Positions 62,844-64,000 of a DNA stretch of 64,000 nucleotides are shown here, in pieces (position 1 is the first letter of the stretch; each line of letters opens with the position of its first letter). The stretch comes from Iris pallida (Eukaryota > Streptophyta > Magnoliopsida > Asparagales > Iridaceae), in assembly GCA_029216955.1 (NCBI GenBank), contig JANAVB010042310.1:124001-188000 (forward strand), in the 5' to 3' direction. The notes below the pieces were generated by a model that saw nothing but the letters and a program-made list of their open reading frames with translations, searched no databases and was not told the origin of the DNA. Both the position numbers and the translations under genes were made by a program.

Positions 62844-62852
62844 GGGAGAGAT
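62844..62852 (+). other. Polypurine tract of E-type element
   Basis: GGGAGAGAT directly before TGTTGG, like the GGGGGAGAT-TGTTGG junction common in plant copia elements. Confidence 0.65.
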
Positions 62853-63864
62853 TGTTGGCCCATTGGTCATAGTCACACCTGATTTTGATAATCAACATAG
62901 ACTTTGGTCGATACACAAAAAATACATTAAAGGTACAAGATGTCTACTTCCAATAAGCTACTACTCATCGTCTTCATCATACAAAAACTACATATGTAGA
63001 TCAAGTCTTGTTTTTTTGTTTATTATGTATTTTTCCTTTTATTGAGTTTGAAAAAAATGTAAGGTTGATCAGAATGACAACTGGCTTTCTAAACTCCACA
63101 TGCAAAAGCTGACATATATACCTAATCCTATTCTCAATCCTATATCAAACCCATATGAAATAGCCATACAAAAAGCACAAACATTATTTGAACGAATATT
63201 CATATGAGAACTCTACCCGAGTTCGGTCCGAACTCTGCCCAAGTTCTGCCAATTTGTTTCCAAATTAGTTTGCTTTTCCTGAATATTTGTAACCACTTTT
63301 CGAATTACAAAATTCATGGACCCGAACATTGCCCGAGTTCTGCCCCAAGAAATGCTATAAATAGAGAACTTTTCATTCCAAATCATTCATTCATTCCCAT
63401 CTTCTCTCTCTATTTAAAAGCATTCCAGAGCTATTCACTTTCACATCTATCCTTTAACGACTCATTGCCAAGCCAAGTGCCATTCCTTTCAATCTAGAGT
63501 TTGGATGTTCATCGAAAATGTTCCAGTTTTCAAAGTTTACCCCAGTTGAAGTTGCGAATCCTTCGTACGAAAACTTGTGTCGTAAGGAGCTGCAAGCGCT
63601 CGGTTAAATCTTGTGCTATAGTTGATTAACACCGAACAAGAGTACTCGAGACTAGACTAGTCCTCCTAAAGGAAAACCAGTATACATCACTGTGTCATGA
63701 GTTTGCTTTTCTAATGCTCTTTACTCTCTGTATTTAAATTTCATAGTTCGCTCATTACTATACACCTGTGACACTGCCTATATATTTTTTAATTGATGAT
63801 TATCTTTCTGCTACACACACTCACTCTATTCACTCCCCCTCTAGAGGTGCTCAACGTTCCTACA
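62853..63864 (+). repeat. LTR E, right copy (copia-like)
   Basis: About 1012 bp from TGTTGGCCC to GTTCCTACA. It matches the left fragment (18804-19585) over its first 790 bp and the ends of the solo LTR at 12495-13801 in reverse. TATA box CTATAAATAG at 63355-63364. No 5-bp duplication could be matched around it. Superfamily assignment rests on the terminus and polypurine style only. Confidence 0.7.
63355..63364 (+). promoter_or_regulatory. TATA box of LTR E
   Basis: CTATAAATAG, conserved with 19301-19310. Confidence 0.65.
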
Positions 63865-64000
63865 AACAATGCTAGAAATATGGATGTACTAACATATATC
63901 GCGTATGATCTCTTAGCATGTAGATTAGCACCACAGTGCTCATATAGAAGTGTACCTCAGTACACATATAATATGCTAGCACTTATACAGATAATCATGT
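63865..64000. other. Unassigned AT-rich sequence
   Basis: Right edge of the window; nothing recognised. Confidence 0.3.

Overview
The window is plant nuclear DNA made almost entirely of transposable elements. No host gene, tRNA or rRNA gene could be supported. The evidence for a plant (angiosperm, probably eudicot; species not determinable) is a CACTA/TNP2 transposon, Ty3/gypsy elements of the Tat lineage and of a Del/Tekay-like type with 2-4 kb LTRs, a copia-like LTR, and long microsatellites. All retroelement reading frames are broken by stops and frameshifts. The only long clean frame is a CACTA transposase that runs off the left edge.

Layout. 1-3292: end of a CACTA transposon on the minus strand (transposase, tandem repeats, subterminal repeats, terminal motif), inserted in a gypsy-type LTR (B, 3293-5599). 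5600-18803: minus-strand gypsy element D (LTR, tRNA-Ile primer site, gag, part of protease, RT, part of RNase H), split by a complete non-coding LTR element C (7024-15647, tRNA-iMet primer site), which carries a solo LTR in one of its own LTRs. 18804-19585: fragment of a copia-like LTR (E).

19586-about 62050: remains of a Tat-lineage gypsy element H. Its pol is on the minus strand (57570 down to 49439), and a plus-strand ORF (plant-mobile-domain-like, then coiled coil) runs toward it. H was later invaded. (i) J, a gypsy element reduced to LTR-gag-LTR plus an extra leader (22756-48059), splits the plus-strand ORF. (ii) Solo LTRs F1 (52278-55816) and F3 (57571-61264) lie in and beside pol. The left J LTR was itself invaded by full-length gypsy element A (26524-37388, target duplication CAAAT) and solo LTR F2 (37749-41701). 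From about 62050, the 3' part of an E-type element ends in an LTR at 62853-63864.

Five insertions have recognisable 5-bp target duplications, so the order of events can be read. Two signals shared between families stand out. One is a primer-binding site matching tRNA-Ile in A, D and J. The other is a two-stem hairpin with a conserved loop, found six times in three LTR families, with paired changes in its stems.
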